The notes: generated from the letters alone by a model not told the origin. Shown: positions 1 through 7,084, numbered from the stretch's first letter. The stretch: DNA of 13,905 bases from Thermococcus sp. (GCA_027065835.1 JAMONK010000069.1:1-13905); one strand, 5' to 3'. Made by a program: numbers and translations.

Positions 1-963
1 CTCGTCCTTTCCTATGTACGTGGTCACGAAGCTAACCTTCGAGTGCAGGCTTGAAGGAACACGCAGAATCCTCTTAACATCAACGGTGACCCTGCCGTCG
101 AAGTACGCCTTTGAGAACGTGCTCGATGCATTGAGGAGTATCATGAGGCCACTTCTTTTTTCGCCCTTTCGTGGAGGCCTTTTAAGGGAGCCAGGAAAAG
201 ACACGTTGGGAGATTTTGCGTTTAGCACAAACTCATTGTAGATCTTCTCTATGTTCTCAAGGATGTCCTGAATCTGCTTTGGACTTAATCCGAAGTTCTC
301 TAAGTGGTTTTTGTTAATTCTTTTTATGAAGTATCCAAATCTCAGCCGAAACACTCGATGGTAGCCGGAGGAGAGCATTATCATGTTACTTCCAATGTCC
401 TTCTTGTAGTTTAACTCCTCCGCGGCGCTTATGTACGACAGAATCTTCTCCCTGGATTTTCCGTCCAATCTCAGCGCCCATTCGTCCAGCACCCGTATGT
501 GGTACCCCCTTCCGGAGTACACAACGTGAACGTTCTCAAGCCCGAAATCCTCCTTCAGAACGATCAGCGTGTCCCTGGCAAGCTCCTTCGCGTCCTCAAG
601 GCATATCGGGCAGACCTTCCCATGCTCGTGAATGTTCTGGCACCTCCTCAGCGGCAGGTCCTTGGCGTCTATGTCAAAAACGAGCTCCGCACCAAGCCAC
701 CCCTCCATCTTTCCTGGTTCCTCGTACAGGGCAACGCTGGAGTACATCGCGTACGGGGCCGTTGCCCTCACGTAGTCCTCAAGGTCCCGGGGGTCACTGA
801 AGACGTTCTTCCTGTCGCTGGGACCTTCACCGGTATGGTCGAATCCGAATTCCCTGTGTTCCAGCGTTTTTAAGAGAAACTCCGGAAGCTTTTTTATGCT
901 CCATTCCCTGCTGTAGTACCTTCTCCTTTCCGCAGGGGTGGCCTCCCGGAAGAGTTCACCCAT
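1..963 (-). CDS. priS: DNA primase small (catalytic) subunit PriS, 3' end cut off by the window
   Basis: This is the catalytic subunit of the archaeal/eukaryotic primase; with PriL it makes primers for replication. Reading the minus strand from ATG at 963 gives 321 codons with no stop, so about 25 C-terminal residues probably lie outside (the family is near 346 aa). The catalytic motif VFDID puts the metal-binding aspartates at D97 and D99. A zinc-knuckle region follows with C108, H112/H114, C118 and C121. SGRGYH lies at 150-155, and a conserved PSSLHSK motif lies near residue 310. The start overlaps the priL stop by 8 nt (956-963), and GGTGAG just upstream is a good ribosome binding site, so the two are translationally coupled. 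The reading frame is intact. Family identity is very secure; function is from family knowledge. Confidence 0.96.
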   Translation of the reverse strand, partial: MGELFREATPAERRRYYSREWSIKKLPEFLLKTLEHREFGFDHTGEGPSDRKNVFSDPRDLEDYVRATAPYAMYSSVALYEEPGKMEGWLGAELVFDIDAKDLPLRRCQNIHEHGKVCPICLEDAKELARDTLIVLKEDFGLENVHVVYSGRGYHIRVLDEWALRLDGKSREKILSYISAAEELNYKKDIGSNMIMLSSGYHRVFRLRFGYFIKRINKNHLENFGLSPKQIQDILENIEKIYNEFVLNAKSPNVSFPGSLKRPPRKGEKRSGLMILLNASSTFSKAYFDGRVTVDVKRILRVPSSLHSKVSFVTTYIGKDE

Positions 964-2164
964 TCTCCTCACCCCCGTTCTCCCCTGCCGCCTTCCCGGT
1001 CCTGCCCTCGAAGTAGAGCTTTCTCAGGTAGTACGTCAGTGGATTCTTGATGTGCCGGCAGTCCCTGTCGGGATTGCAGAGGGCGGGGGCGTTCGCCCGT
1101 ACCTTGTCGCAGTTGGGGGGGAAATACCACGGTGAGTTCCCGCTGTCCTCAAGGCTTGGTTTGTCCGTCAGTCCAAAGCCTAAATGGTACCAGATGTTCT
1201 TGATCTCATGGGGCTGGTCCTCAAAAAGCGGTGGGGTGCACCTGTTTCCAGCCTCTACTATCAGTGGGATGACCTCCCTTTCCAGCACGTTTAGATCCTG
1301 GACGCAGTCCCTAACGCGAACGTCCCTCTTCGGGGGGTTCGGGCAGATCCTCGCGTAGCTCAGGAAGGAGGTTAGGAGTACGGTTATCGCGTAGTTCCTG
1401 AGACCCGCCGGCACGCCGCCCATCGCTTTCTTTATACACGGCGGGAAAAACTCAAACCTCAAAGGCGCCGCCTCTGCGCTCCCGTACCTCTCCAGCCGTT
1501 CCTTAAAGACTTCCCTTGCCAGGGCGTTCAGCTTCTCGTGTAGTTCGGTGTAGTACCCGGGGAGCTCATCCTTTATCTCGTAGAGTACGCTAACCGCCCG
1601 TTCGATATTGTGCTCGAAGGCTTTCTCCCAGAGTTTGAGGACGTTCCCCTTTGTAACGTAAGCGTAGCCGTCCCTCACGTAAATCTCCTTCAGGCTCCCC
1701 TCCCAGAACTCCAGAAAATCCGAGAGGTGCAGCTTGTACTTAAGTCTGAGCTCTTCCTTCTTCTCGGGCCCCAGGTTTCCTTCCCCCCGTCTCTCGAGGA
1801 TGAACGCGTCCTTTGAGGGTATCTCGTTTTTATCGGTGGTTTTGAGGGGTATCGATAGTTCTGCGAGGTTCTGGTCCCGTTTTATCCTCTCCGAGTATAT
1901 CCTCATGTTGGCATCCTTTACCAGTTCTCCCTCCAGGCCGTACGGTGAAAACGCAAGGGCCCCCAATAGAGCATAAAACGTCATTAGGTCCATCAGATCG
2001 TCCATCTCGGAAACGTCGTCTGGTATCTCTCCTGACCTGAGCCATGAAACCCTCTTGAGGGCGAGATCGGGGGCAACGTATGAGGGTATTCTCTCCAGCA
2101 CCGCCTCTATTCCACCCAGCTCCTTAACGAGCTCCCGTGCCCTGCTTCCAAAGGGGTCTAGCAT
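956..2164 (-). CDS. priL: DNA primase large subunit PriL with Fe-S C-terminal domain
   Basis: This is the regulatory partner of PriS, modulating initiation and primer length. The chosen start gives 402 aa beginning MLDPFG, the usual N terminus of the family. The N-terminal half is helical; the C-terminal Fe-S domain begins near FPPC (C243). Candidate cluster ligands are C243, C352, C363 and C369; the 17-residue C352-C369 spacing and the CRHIKNPLTYY segment match the eukaryotic PriL pattern. C309 is another cysteine in the domain. The frame is open 48 nt further, to an ATG at 2212, but I reject that start: GGTGAGG sits immediately before ATG 2164, and the TATA box at 2220-2230 predicts transcription starting near 2200, downstream of 2212. 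The gene is first in a priL-priS operon. The tail is Gly/Glu-rich and probably disordered. Confidence 0.95.
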   Translation of the reverse strand: MLDPFGSRARELVKELGGIEAVLERIPSYVAPDLALKRVSWLRSGEIPDDVSEMDDLMDLMTFYALLGALAFSPYGLEGELVKDANMRIYSERIKRDQNLAELSIPLKTTDKNEIPSKDAFILERRGEGNLGPEKKEELRLKYKLHLSDFLEFWEGSLKEIYVRDGYAYVTKGNVLKLWEKAFEHNIERAVSVLYEIKDELPGYYTELHEKLNALAREVFKERLERYGSAEAAPLRFEFFPPCIKKAMGGVPAGLRNYAITVLLTSFLSYARICPNPPKRDVRVRDCVQDLNVLEREVIPLIVEAGNRCTPPLFEDQPHEIKNIWYHLGFGLTDKPSLEDSGNSPWYFPPNCDKVRANAPALCNPDRDCRHIKNPLTYYLRKLYFEGRTGKAAGENGGEENG

Positions 2165-2219
2165 ATCCTCACCGCATTCAGTAGGTACGGATAGCATAAA
2201 ACTCTTGTGCATCCCAAAA

Positions 2220-2230
2220 CTTTTATATCC
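2220..2230 (-). promoter_or_regulatory. priL promoter (TATA box)
   Basis: The minus strand reads GGATATAAAAG. A start site about 25 bp downstream falls near 2200, giving a leader of about 36 nt before ATG 2164 with GGTGAGG next to the start. This is inferred from archaeal promoter spacing. It argues against the in-frame ATG at 2212, which would lie upstream of the transcript. Confidence 0.65.
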
Positions 2231-2245
2231 CTTTTAACACAGAAA

Positions 2246-2253
2246 GTATATTA
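2246..2253 (+). promoter_or_regulatory. Promoter of the KaiC-like gene (TATA box)
   Basis: GTATATTA is preceded by an A-rich BRE-like stretch (AGAAA). A start site about 25 bp on, near 2274, gives a leader of about 23 nt containing GGTGATC before ATG 2297. The priL TATA element is only about 20 bp away on the other strand, so the two divergent promoters nearly touch. The second TATA (TTTTATATCC, 2221-2230) could also be read on this strand. Confidence 0.45.
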
Positions 2254-2296
2254 GGGAGCGGTGACAATCTTCAATCGGCACCAGAAGGTGATCACG

Positions 2297-3046
2297 ATGA
2301 TTGAAAAATATGAAGTTGAGCGTGTGAAGAGTGGCATTCCTGGTTTTGATGAGTTAATAGAGGGCGGATTCCCGACGGGTACAACCGTCCTCGTAACAGG
2401 TCCAACTGGCAGTGGAAAGACGACGTTTGGTGTTCAGTTCGTGTACAAGGGTGCAGAGGAACATGATGAGCACGGTGTTATAGTAACACTCGAGGAGCGC
2501 GCCCAGGATCTCCGGCGTGAAATGAGGACATTTGGATGGGACCTTGAACGCTATGAACGTGAGGGTAAGATAGCCATAATAGACGGTGTCAGTGCAGTTG
2601 TGGGCCTGCCTTCCGAGGAGCAGTTCGTCCTCGAAGGCAACCTGAATCCCGAGGACTTTCTGAGGTACGTCTACCGGGTTGTTAAATCGATAGATGCAAA
2701 AAGGCTCGTTATAGACTCCATCCCCTCAATCGCGTTTCGCCTGAGGGAGGAGAGGGACATCCGTAAGGTGCTGCTCCAGCTCAACACGATTCTCCTCGAG
2801 ATGGGGGTGACGTCGATCCTCACCACCGAGGCGCCGGACCCCATGCAGGGTAGAATAAGCAGATACGGTGTTGAGGAGTACATCTCCAGGGGTGTGGTCC
2901 TCCTGGACTTCATAGAGAAGGACGTGGAGCTCAAACGCTACCTGCTGATAAGGAAGATGCGTGAGACGAGACACTCAATGAAGAAGTTCCCGTTTGAGAT
3001 AACCTCGGAGGGCATCACGGTCTACCCAAGCGGTGAGGTGTACTAG
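2297..3046 (+). CDS. KaiC-like RecA-superfamily ATPase, single domain
   Basis: This 249-aa protein has one RecA/KaiC core. Walker A is GPTGSGKT (35-42). Tandem glutamates E66-E67 in TLEER match the catalytic Glu pair of KaiC proteins. Walker B ends at D140 (KRLVIDS). The C-terminal RKMRETRHSMKKFPFEIT segment is typical of archaeal KaiC-like proteins such as PH0284, whose structure is hexameric. The start at ATG 2297 is chosen for GGTGAT a few bases upstream; an in-frame GTG at 2261 has no comparable site and lies before the predicted transcription start. It is half the size of cyanobacterial KaiC and no KaiA/KaiB genes are nearby, so a clock role is not implied. Archaeal members are usually suggested to act in signalling or regulation; the partner is unknown. 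It is divergent from priL. Confidence 0.9.
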   Translation: MIEKYEVERVKSGIPGFDELIEGGFPTGTTVLVTGPTGSGKTTFGVQFVYKGAEEHDEHGVIVTLEERAQDLRREMRTFGWDLERYEREGKIAIIDGVSAVVGLPSEEQFVLEGNLNPEDFLRYVYRVVKSIDAKRLVIDSIPSIAFRLREERDIRKVLLQLNTILLEMGVTSILTTEAPDPMQGRISRYGVEEYISRGVVLLDFIEKDVELKRYLLIRKMRETRHSMKKFPFEITSEGITVYPSGEVY

Positions 3047-3057
3047 GGATCCTGCGG

Positions 3058-3062
3058 TTTTT
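3058..3062 (+). terminator. T-run after the KaiC-like gene
   Basis: TTTTT begins 12 nt after the stop codon, followed by ATCTACTTT. Archaeal RNA polymerase ends at short T tracts, so this is a plausible intrinsic terminator. No strong hairpin is visible before it. Confidence 0.4.
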
Positions 3063-3082
3063 ATCTACTTTGCATAGTAATC

Positions 3083-3092
3083 CTTTTAAAGG
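3083..3092 (+). promoter_or_regulatory. Promoter of the OB-fold protein gene; predicted leaderless
   Basis: CTTTTAAAGG is centred about 24-25 bp before ATG 3112, exactly the archaeal TATA-to-start distance, so transcription probably begins at or next to the start codon. GGTTGA at 3091-3096 is too far from the ATG, about 15 nt, to act as a ribosome binding site. Confidence 0.5.
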
Positions 3093-3111
3093 TTGAAACA
3101 TACTTTTATTC

Positions 3112-4278
3112 ATGCCATCGGTTGGAACATGGCGGGCGTACTTGGCGGTGGGTGCGGTTCTCACCCTGCTCCTCATGGCGGTCGTTGCCGATTCCGGCGG
3201 AAATCCCGACACTTTTACGGGTCTCTGCATAAGCTCCTCCGGCTCGTTCTCCCTCCTGACGGACGGAAGCCGGACCCTGGCGGTTTATACCCACCTGTCA
3301 CCCGGAACAGTCTACCGTGTGGAGGGTGTGATGCGGAAGTCCAAGTCAGGCTGGGCCATGAATCCCGTGAAAGTCGTTAGAACCTCCCCCGCCTTTCCCC
3401 TTGAGCGTATAAGGGCCGCATACTGGCCTTCGAGGGGTTGCTATCTGCTGACACCTGAAAAAATTCGACTTGGGTGGTGTCTCCATGCGGAGAAAGGGGC
3501 GATCCTGCGGCTCAGGGGACTGTGGTATGGAAACCGCTTTTACGTTGTAGAGTTCACGTCTGAAGGATTTCCCTGGAGGCCCAGAGACGGGATGCCCTGG
3601 ACGGTGGAAGGGGTGGTTCTCTCCTCCGGGAGGAGAACGATCCTCTGGAACGGGAGTGAGGAGATCGTACTGTACCTACCCTACGGTACCCGTTTAACCC
3701 CTGGAACGCGCGTCAGGGTTGAAGGAATCGTCAGGTTCTACTCCAGACTCTCCATTCTGGTTGACTCAAAACGCGATGTTGAGGTTACGGGGAGGTCCCG
3801 AGAGGCCCCCGTGAACATGGCCGGGGTTGGTGACATCGCCACGGGTACATGCACGGTGACGTCGGCTGGCAGGGGGCTGGCATTGAACTGCACATCACTG
3901 CCCCTCTACGGTTTCAGTGCGAAACCTGGGGACGTTGTCAAAATTGAGGCTCTGAAACGCCGCTCTTCCCTGCTCTGTATTAACTGCCGTCTGCTTGAGG
4001 GAAGGGAGACTTTGCCAAACGGCATATGCGGTTTTGAGCCGGGGAACTTTGCTAAAATAAGGGGCAGGGTGAAGTGGGTGAGGGTCTACAGAAACGGCTT
4101 TGGACTGGCCAACATCACCAAAGATGACTGTTGGGTTCTGCTTAAGCTGCGAAAGTCTCTTGGCGTCCACCTTTCAGCCAATGAAACCCTTACGGCATAC
4201 GGAACGTTCACCACTTACAGGGGGCTTAGGGCCTTTGAGGTTCAGTCGGGGGATGATCTGTGCTCGGGGAACTGCTGA
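3112..4278 (+). CDS. Membrane-anchored protein of tandem OB-like domains, unknown function
   Basis: I do not recognise a named family. The 388-aa product starts with a short positive segment and one hydrophobic stretch (about residues 9-25), a signal anchor or uncleaved signal, so the rest should be outside the cell. The remainder is beta-rich and appears to hold four or five OB-like units. Each has a turn of the type PGTVYRVEGV, PGTRVRVEGIV, PGDVVKIEAL or GNFAKIRGRV, followed by a strand and a segment ending in a hydrophobic/charged strand. Several cysteines (for example LCINC, GICG, CSGNC at the C terminus) and Asn-X-Ser/Thr sites (NGS, NCT, NIT, NET) fit an extracellular protein. No catalytic motif is seen. 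Its last 19 nt overlap the downstream permease gene, so the two are co-translated and may act together. The start has no ribosome binding site (leaderless). Confidence 0.75.
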   Translation: MPSVGTWRAYLAVGAVLTLLLMAVVADSGGNPDTFTGLCISSSGSFSLLTDGSRTLAVYTHLSPGTVYRVEGVMRKSKSGWAMNPVKVVRTSPAFPLERIRAAYWPSRGCYLLTPEKIRLGWCLHAEKGAILRLRGLWYGNRFYVVEFTSEGFPWRPRDGMPWTVEGVVLSSGRRTILWNGSEEIVLYLPYGTRLTPGTRVRVEGIVRFYSRLSILVDSKRDVEVTGRSREAPVNMAGVGDIATGTCTVTSAGRGLALNCTSLPLYGFSAKPGDVVKIEALKRRSSLLCINCRLLEGRETLPNGICGFEPGNFAKIRGRVKWVRVYRNGFGLANITKDDCWVLLKLRKSLGVHLSANETLTAYGTFTTYRGLRAFEVQSGDDLCSGNC

Positions 4279-5387
4279 TGGGGATTCTTGCGGGAACCCT
4301 CAGTGGCATTACCCCGGGAATTCACGTTAACACCCTAGCCGCGTTCCTCGCCACCCTGAACGTTTCGGGCGATCTCCTGCTGTTTTCGATGGGGCTCGTT
4401 CACACGTTCCTGGACGCGGTGCCGTCGGTTTTTCTTGGAGTTCCCGATGAGGGTACGGCCCTCGGTGTTCTCCCAGCCCACAGGCTCGTTTTAAAGGGGA
4501 GGGCCATGGAGGTCATCAGAATGTCCCTGTGGGCAAGTTCCCTGGCCATGGTCTTTTCTCTGCCCCTCCTTCCGGTCTACCTCCCCCTGGCACACCTCTA
4601 CACCCCTGAGCTGGGGCGGCTGTTGGTGGCTCTAATTGCACTCGTGCTGGTGCTGACCGAGAAGGGCATTAAAAGGCTCTATGCGGTCTTTATCCTTCTG
4701 CTATCCGGTCTGCTCGGAATCCTGACCTTCAGATTGTCCCTGGGGCAGCCCTACTACCACCTCTTCACCGGCCTCTTCGGCGTCCCCGTGCTGGTTGGGG
4801 CCCTGAGGTCGAGTGGACCTCCCACCGGCGATGAAGACCCCTCGATCAGAATGGGACACGCGAGGTTCCTGGGTCTCTCATTCGTGGGGACCGTGCTTGG
4901 GATGGTGGCATCCCTGATCCCCGCTTTTACGGCGTCCCAGGCGGCGCTCATCGGTTCGTTCATGTCGCGGGACGAGCGTTCCTTCCTCACCATCGTCTTC
5001 TCGGTCAACACCTCAAACTTCGTGTTCTCCTTCGTAAACTTCGTGGGGACGGGGAGGGTTAGAAACGGCATCGTGGCCCTGATGAGCCCGCTCGGTGTTG
5101 GGTCCCTTATACTCTACGTACCCGCGGCCCTGTTCATTGCGATGGTGGTTCTCCTGTACGGCGAGCCCCTTGCATCCGCGATCTTAAAGCTGATAAGCAG
5201 GCTTCCCTACAGGTGGATGAACCTTTCCATCCTGCTGTTCCTTACCGTGCTGTCCTTTCTGTTTGACGGCCCCTCTGGAATCATCGTGCTGGTTGGGGCA
5301 TCGCTCGTGGGTCTCCTGGCCCTGAGTCTTGGTGTCAAAAGAACGAACTGCATGGGAGTTCTGATGCTTCCGGTGATCCTCGGCTGA
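4260..5387 (+). CDS. TctA-family (tripartite tricarboxylate transporter-like) membrane permease
   Basis: This 375-aa protein is almost entirely hydrophobic, with roughly ten membrane segments. It shows the TctA-type internal duplication: GILAGTLSGITPGIHVNT near residue 8 and a second copy around GTVLGMVASLIPAFTASQAA near residue 210. The stretch LGVPDEGTALGVLPAHRLVLKG (about 59-80) is typical of the archaeal branch of the family. Classical systems add TctB and a periplasmic TctC; neither is adjacent, so substrate and mechanism are unknown. The start is GTG 4260, with a purine-rich GGATGATCT before it and seven residues before the first conserved Gly. ATG 4278, which overlaps the upstream stop as TGATG, is the alternative and would shorten the protein by six residues. 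It is co-transcribed with the OB-like protein. Confidence 0.8.
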   Translation: MLGELLMGILAGTLSGITPGIHVNTLAAFLATLNVSGDLLLFSMGLVHTFLDAVPSVFLGVPDEGTALGVLPAHRLVLKGRAMEVIRMSLWASSLAMVFSLPLLPVYLPLAHLYTPELGRLLVALIALVLVLTEKGIKRLYAVFILLLSGLLGILTFRLSLGQPYYHLFTGLFGVPVLVGALRSSGPPTGDEDPSIRMGHARFLGLSFVGTVLGMVASLIPAFTASQAALIGSFMSRDERSFLTIVFSVNTSNFVFSFVNFVGTGRVRNGIVALMSPLGVGSLILYVPAALFIAMVVLLYGEPLASAILKLISRLPYRWMNLSILLFLTVLSFLFDGPSGIIVLVGASLVGLLALSLGVKRTNCMGVLMLPVILG

Positions 5388-5408
5388 AACAAGAATGAGA
5401 GGGACAAA

Positions 5409-5717
5409 TCAAGGGCTTTTTTCCTTCATAATCCTCTGGAACTCCGGATAGTCGGTGACGATCCTCTTTCCGTCCAGGGTCTCAAAGTACGCCTTCTTGA
5501 CCCTGATCTTTTTCGCGTCCGTGTACTTCATCTCAGGTGGGTCGTAGGATCCGGGTTCCACAACTTCGTCTTCTATTACGTAGGTTTCGAGGTCCGGCTG
5601 ACCCACGTATTTCCAGACCTCGTAGAATACCTCCGGGTCCAGGTGGATCTCCCCTTCAATCTCTGTCCAGTCTGCCCCGATGTCTTCCAGAAACTCTTTC
5701 ACCACCTCAAAGTGCAT
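5409..5717 (-). CDS. Small acidic protein of unknown function
   Basis: I do not recognise this family. The 102-aa product is acidic and soluble, with no signal or membrane segment. It has an N-terminal helix (residues 1-13), then a beta-like central part with the acidic loop DEVVEPGSYDPPEMKYTDAKK, and a C-terminal strand-turn-helix (YFETLDGKRIVTDYPEF). No cysteine or obvious metal site is seen. The start ATG 5717 follows GGGTGGTT, and a TATA box lies at 5750-5759. It converges with the permease gene (21-nt gap) and diverges from the methyltransferase gene. Base composition and codon use look like the neighbours. It is probably a real, conserved Thermococcales gene, since the frame fits neatly between neighbours with its own signals. 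Confidence 0.75.
   Translation of the reverse strand: MHFEVVKEFLEDIGADWTEIEGEIHLDPEVFYEVWKYVGQPDLETYVIEDEVVEPGSYDPPEMKYTDAKKIRVKKAYFETLDGKRIVTDYPEFQRIMKEKSP
5417..5422 (+). terminator. T-run after the TctA-like gene
   Basis: Six Ts, preceded by GGGC, lie 29 nt after the permease stop and inside the 3' end of the convergent small gene. This is a plausible intrinsic terminator for the plus-strand pair. Confidence 0.35.
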
Positions 5718-5749
5718 AGAACCACCCGCAATACTTTACGACTTCGAGG

Positions 5750-5759
5750 GTTATATACC
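5750..5759 (-). promoter_or_regulatory. TATA box for the small protein gene (near-symmetric)
   Basis: The minus strand reads GGTATATAAC. A start about 25 bp downstream, near 5730, leaves a short leader carrying GGGTGGTT before ATG 5717. The core TATATA is symmetric, so it could also fire toward the methyltransferase gene. Confidence 0.5.
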
Positions 5760-5778
5760 TATCGCACCGGACGGCCAA

Positions 5779-5788
5779 CCTTTTAAAC
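5779..5788 (+). promoter_or_regulatory. Promoter of the PUA methyltransferase gene
   Basis: CCTTTTAAAC predicts a transcription start near 5809, leaving a short leader that contains GGTGAGG immediately before ATG 5818. The upstream TTATATACC at 5751-5759 is an alternative with a longer leader. Confidence 0.5.
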
Positions 5789-5817
5789 CCCTTTTCCTAA
5801 CCGGCCCGGTGGTGAGG

Positions 5818-7008
5818 ATGGCTGAGGTAACGGTTGACGCCCAGGCCGCGAGGGCAATAGGCAAGGGCGCGATGATAGTGTTCAGAAAAGGTGTTGTGAG
5901 AGTCGAGGGTGAGATAAAACCGGGTGATGTGGTTGAGGTTTACACCCGGGGCGGCAAGTTCCTCGGGAGGGGTTTCGTCAACCCGAATTCCAACATCATG
6001 ATAAGGCTGGTAACTACGAACCGGGACACCGTGGTGAACAGGGGGCTCTTCCGCGAGAGGATTAGGAGGGCCAACGAGTACAGGAAAAAGGTCCTCGGCT
6101 ACGATAAGGCTTACAGGATGGTCTACGGTGAAGCTGATTACCTGCCGGGCCTGATCGTTGACCGCTTCAACGAGATAGCCTCCATACAGATCTCGAGCAT
6201 AGGGATGGAGAAGTTCAAGCTCGATTTGGCGGAGGCCATAATGGAGGCTGAACCGGAAATCGAGACGGTCTTCGAGAAGAACACCGGCCGCTCAAGGAGG
6301 AGGGAAGGTTTACCTGAGATAGAGCGCGTCCTCCTAGGCAAGGAGAAGTACCGGACTGTAATCGAGGAGGGTAAAGCCAAGTTCATCGTCGACATGCGCG
6401 GTCAGAAGACGGGCTTCTTCCTCGACCAGAGGGAGAACCGCATCGCTTTGGAGAAGTACGTCAAGCCCGGAATGAGGGTTCTCGACGTCTTCACCTACAC
6501 CGGCGGGTTCGCGATACACGCGGCGGTGGCGGGCGCTGATGAGGTCGTCGCCGTCGATAAGTCGCCGTGGGCAATCAACATGGTGAAGGAGAACGCCAAG
6601 CTCAACGGCGTCGAGGAGAGGATGAAGTACGTGGTCGGCTCGGCCTTCCAGGTCATGGAGGACATGATAAAGAGGGGCGAGAAGTTCGATGTGGTGATTC
6701 TCGACCCGCCCGCCTTCGTCCAGCACGAGAAGGACCTGAAAAGGGGTCTCAGGGCCTACTTCAACGTGAACTACGCCGGCTTACAGCTGGTGAAGGAGGG
6801 TGGAATACTCGTCACCGCTTCGTGCTCCCAGCACGTTGACATGGGGGCCTTCAAGGATATGGTGATAGCGGCCGCGGCAAAGGCAGGCAAGTTCCTCAAG
6901 CTCCTTGAACCCTACAGAACGCAGGCTCCCGACCATCCGATACTGATGGCATCAAAGGACACGGAGTACCTCAAGGCACTCTTCCTCTACGTTGAGGACA
7001 TGAAGTGA
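5818..7008 (+). CDS. PUA-domain class I SAM-dependent rRNA methyltransferase, RlmI/PH1915 family
   Basis: The 396-aa product matches the family length. Residues 1-70 form a PUA RNA-binding domain (GKGAMIVFRKGVVRVEG, KPGDVVEVY, FLGRGFVNP). A middle domain follows, then a Rossmann methyltransferase core. SAM motif I is LDVFTYTGGFAIHAA (222-236), the acidic residue of motif II is D247 in VVAVD, motif IV is DPPAF (296-300), and the likely catalytic cysteine is C336 in TASCSQH. E. coli RlmI makes m5C in 23S rRNA, and P. horikoshii PH1915 is the structural relative; the archaeal target is inferred. The frame is open 138 nt upstream to 5680, but that stretch overlaps the divergent gene and its promoter. 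GGTGAGG next to ATG 5818 and the PUA start set the true start. A guide-RNA candidate begins 2 nt after the stop. Confidence 0.92.
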   Translation: MAEVTVDAQAARAIGKGAMIVFRKGVVRVEGEIKPGDVVEVYTRGGKFLGRGFVNPNSNIMIRLVTTNRDTVVNRGLFRERIRRANEYRKKVLGYDKAYRMVYGEADYLPGLIVDRFNEIASIQISSIGMEKFKLDLAEAIMEAEPEIETVFEKNTGRSRRREGLPEIERVLLGKEKYRTVIEEGKAKFIVDMRGQKTGFFLDQRENRIALEKYVKPGMRVLDVFTYTGGFAIHAAVAGADEVVAVDKSPWAINMVKENAKLNGVEERMKYVVGSAFQVMEDMIKRGEKFDVVILDPPAFVQHEKDLKRGLRAYFNVNYAGLQLVKEGGILVTASCSQHVDMGAFKDMVIAAAAKAGKFLKLLEPYRTQAPDHPILMASKDTEYLKALFLYVEDMK

Positions 7009-7009
7009 A

Positions 7010-7084
7010 TGTGGGGACGATGAGGAGAAAGCACCTCCACTGAACCCGGCAAGGATGATGAGAAAACGGGTCCGAGTCCCTACA
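7010..7084 (+). ncRNA. C/D-box guide sRNA candidate between convergent methyltransferase genes
   Basis: All box elements occur in order. Box C-like ATGAGGA is at 7020-7026, guide 1 at 7027-7039, box D' CTGA at 7040-7043, an 11-nt spacer, box C' ATGATGA at 7055-7061, guide 2 at 7062-7071, and box D-like CCGA at 7072-7075. A terminal stem pairs 7010-7018 with 7076-7084 (nine pairs, one G-U), leaving G7019 as the first loop nucleotide of a kink-turn. Box C has U5 changed to G and box D has U2 changed to C; those two nucleotides face each other in a kink-turn, so the change is compensatory (G-C for U-U). By the D+5 rule the predicted targets are G in UGGAGGUGCUUUC (opposite C7035) and G in ACCCGUUUUC (opposite C7067). 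Archaeal guides direct 2'-O-methylation with fibrillarin, Nop5 and L7Ae. The weak points are two non-consensus boxes, a long D'-C' spacer and a short second guide. Confidence 0.62.

Noticed and set aside
499..873. A 124-codon open frame on the plus strand
   Set aside because: It is antisense to priS, which reads continuously through this region with its catalytic and zinc motifs.
2261..2296. GTG 2261 as start of the KaiC-like protein
   Set aside because: It lies upstream of the predicted transcription start. ATG 2297 has GGTGAT at the right spacing and begins at the family's usual point.
2055..2296. KaiC-like gene read as evidence of a circadian clock
   Set aside because: It has a single domain and no kaiA or kaiB nearby. 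KaiC-like ATPases are numerous in archaea without a clock.
5680..5817. N-terminal extension of the PUA methyltransferase by 46 residues
   Set aside because: The extension crosses the divergent gene's start and both promoters. GGTGAGG is next to ATG 5818, and the resulting 396 aa equals the family length.
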